33,813 nt of DNA from Fragilaria crotonensis (lineage: Eukaryota > Bacillariophyta > Fragilariophyceae > Fragilariales > Fragilariaceae): positions 1 to 33,813 of the forward strand of contig JAKSYS010000670.1 in the NCBI GenBank assembly GCA_022925895.1, given 5' to 3'. The notes beneath the pieces are model-generated. The model was not told where the DNA came from, searched no databases, and was given only the letters and a program-made list of their open reading frames with translations. Below are positions 32,461-33,813 of the stretch, piece after piece (positions within the stretch are counted from its first letter, which is position 1; the number at the start of each line of letters is the position of its first letter). Position numbers and translations under genes: made by a program.

Positions 32461-33197
32461 AGCATACAACACAAGAGCTGACATCCTATTTGCTGTCTGC
32501 AAACTTGCTAAAGCATGCATCTCTCCTGGCATACCTGATTTTCGAGCTCTCACCTGGCTCATTGGCTACCTCCGACGTCGTCCCTACTATGCCCTCAAAT
32601 TCTATCCCGATGGCACTTCAAACCCCATCTATGACATCTGCATCCATCATCGCATTCCATACACTGATCTCACTGTCTTCTCTGATGCCAGCTGGCAAGA
32701 CTGCCCCGATACTGGCCGATCTACTGTTGGATACATGATCTTCTACAATGGTGCTCTTATTGAAGCAAATTCTACCATGCCAACACCTGTTGCCATGTCT
32801 ACCTCTGAAGCTGAATATATGGCTGCATGTTCCGCAACCATGGCCACCTCACATCCGAATGCTTCTCTATGATATGCTCTATCTTGGCACCAAACAATGG
32901 CGTGAAACCAAACGTCTCCCTTCTATCCCTGCCATCCTCATGATTGACAATGAAGCAACTGTTCAAATCGCCAAGAATGGCAAACTCACTCGCAAAACTC
33001 GCCACATTGAACGCCGTTTCCACTTCGTCCGTCAAGGCCAACAAGACGGCATCCACCAACTTCATTGGATTCCCTGTGACTCCCAACTTGCCGATATCCT
33101 CACCAAGACTCAACACTCCGGCAAAATTGATCCTCACCTCACCAAGATCTTCTGTGTCCCCGACCACATGCTTTCATCACCGGGACCAGAGATCTGA
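32450..33197 (+). pseudogene. pol: RNase H
   Basis: The domain begins LAYNTRADILFAVCKLAK. Catalytic-type acids are Asp in FSDASWQDC (32684-32686), Glu in STSEAEYMA (32807-32809) and Asp in MIDNEATVQIA (32946-32948). The typical copia end QLADILTK follows. One frame change near 32850 splits it. The natural end of the polyprotein is TGA at 33195-33197, eleven bases before the 3' LTR. Confidence 0.92.
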
Positions 33198-33200
33198 TCC

Positions 33201-33207
33201 AAGAGGG
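33201..33207 (+). other. Polypurine tract
   Basis: AAGAGGG abuts the 3' LTR and is the expected plus-strand priming site. Confidence 0.8.
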
Positions 33208-33797
33208 TGTTAGAGATCTACTGTCACTCTGTCACACTGTCACGTAATTACTGTAAGGTTAAATACCATACGGTAATACGGTAGACAGTCCTTTATTTTC
33301 CTTCGTCTGTCCGTGACTCGTGCCAGTAGTTCTGCGAATCAGAACTCTGGATCCCCACACAAGGAATTTAAATCATGTTGCCCTGAGTTTCCCTAAGTAT
33401 TCAAATCTGTTATGTTGTCAATTTTATTGACAACACAACTTTACTATGGGATTCATAACTCAAACACCACTCAACAAGTGGGATTAAAGCAACATAACTT
33501 TTGTGAGACTCCAACTAATATTGGATCTCACTTTCATTTTTCATCTACATTTTAACTTATAATTTCCACAAACCAAAAACAGTAAAGGCCTTTACTACTT
33601 AGTTCTACATCTTCTACATATTTGTAACAACAAATCTACCATCATGGTCCACATCTTCAGGACTCCTACGCCCAAAGCTGGACGATCCGTCACGTTCGCT
33701 TCCTCTCCCGTCAAGTCCGACGGCAGACTTCTAGGTCCTACTAACCTTAAGTCTACCGTCGGCCAGTACTCGCGTACCGATCACACGAATACTGTCA
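33208..33797 (+). repeat. 3' LTR, 590 bp
   Basis: Differs from the 5' LTR by one substitution (near 33327) and five indels of 1-5 bases. Here the frame starting at ATG 33644 stays open to the LTR end, unlike in the 5' LTR. The hairpin recurs at 33413-33435. Confidence 0.95.
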
Positions 33798-33802
33798 CTC
33801 TT
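33798..33802. repeat. Right 5 bp target-site duplication of the Copia element
   Basis: CTCTT, identical to 22117-22121. The flanking DNA beyond it (GTGTACAGTAC) is again GTAC-rich. Confidence 0.9.
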
Positions 33803-33813
33803 GTGTACAGTAC

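Larger units (their letters stand above)
22122..33797 (+). mobile_element. Ty1/copia LTR retrotransposon, 11.7 kb
   Basis: A full-length element: LTRs beginning TGTTAGAG and ending TGTCA, a 5 bp target duplication, a polypurine tract before the 3' LTR, and gag, protease, integrase, reverse transcriptase and RNase H in the order diagnostic of copia. At 11,676 bp it is about twice the usual size for copia, because some 5.3 kb of coding-like sequence precedes the capsid region. About twenty frame changes and stops prevent synthesis of the polyprotein. The LTRs differ by one substitution and five small indels, so the insertion is recent if the sequence is accurate. Confidence 0.95.

Noticed and set aside
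22122-33797. Retroviral-type or Gypsy element with envelope
   Set aside because: Integrase lies before reverse transcriptase, which is the copia order, and the extra coding region is upstream of gag rather than after pol, so it is not in the envelope position.

Overview
The window looks like nuclear DNA of a diatom or a close photosynthetic stramenopile. Support: intron-poor single-copy eukaryotic genes, a nucleus-encoded protein with a bipartite plastid presequence of the diatom type (signal peptide followed by an A|F junction), a Ty1/copia element, and a decayed DDE transposase of a type I associate with these genomes. The species cannot be named from the sequence.

Host genes are sparse. 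A two-exon gene for a small, probably plastid-targeted protein lies at 9003-9467 (-). An intact SKP1 gene is at 12463-12972 (+), and EMC2, an ER membrane protein complex subunit, is at 19700-20596 (+). A BTB/T1 (KCTD-like) gene at 21099-21851 (-) is convergent with EMC2. These do not form an operon or an obvious pathway; they sit as islands among mobile and repetitive DNA.

Mobile DNA dominates. (1) 3694-6423 (-) is a multiply frameshifted DDE-transposase pseudogene. (2) Two nearly identical 1.04 kb Mutator-like non-autonomous elements lie at 7261-8299 and 15030-16078, with ~74 bp terminal inverted repeats and different perfect 9 bp target duplications. (3) The second copy has landed inside an ORF for an Asp/Gly/Lys-rich protein. 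That ORF lies between 34 bp inverted repeats at 13720-13753 and 16435-16468, so an element may be nested within a second, unfamiliar element. (4) 22122-33797 is a complete 11.7 kb Ty1/copia retrotransposon with 599/590 bp LTRs and a CTCTT target duplication. It encodes gag, protease, integrase, reverse transcriptase and RNase H in that order. It also carries about 5.3 kb of extra, unrecognised coding sequence ahead of the capsid region, and it is broken by about twenty frame changes despite almost identical LTRs.

The most distinctive non-genic signal is a family of tandem repeats whose unit is almost always 7 bp although the motifs are unrelated: ACTGTAG, GCGGCGA, CCGCATR, CCACTGA/TCACTGA/GCACTGA, ATGGCGT and TACCAGG. 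The 1.3 kb block at 18105-19400 lies just upstream of EMC2. Intergenic DNA is also enriched in short GTAC-centred palindromic words, including TACCTGGTA at several separate sites. The rest (most of 1-3690, 6430-7250, 8310-9000, 9680-12120, 12973-13710, 16475-18100) holds no gene I can support.
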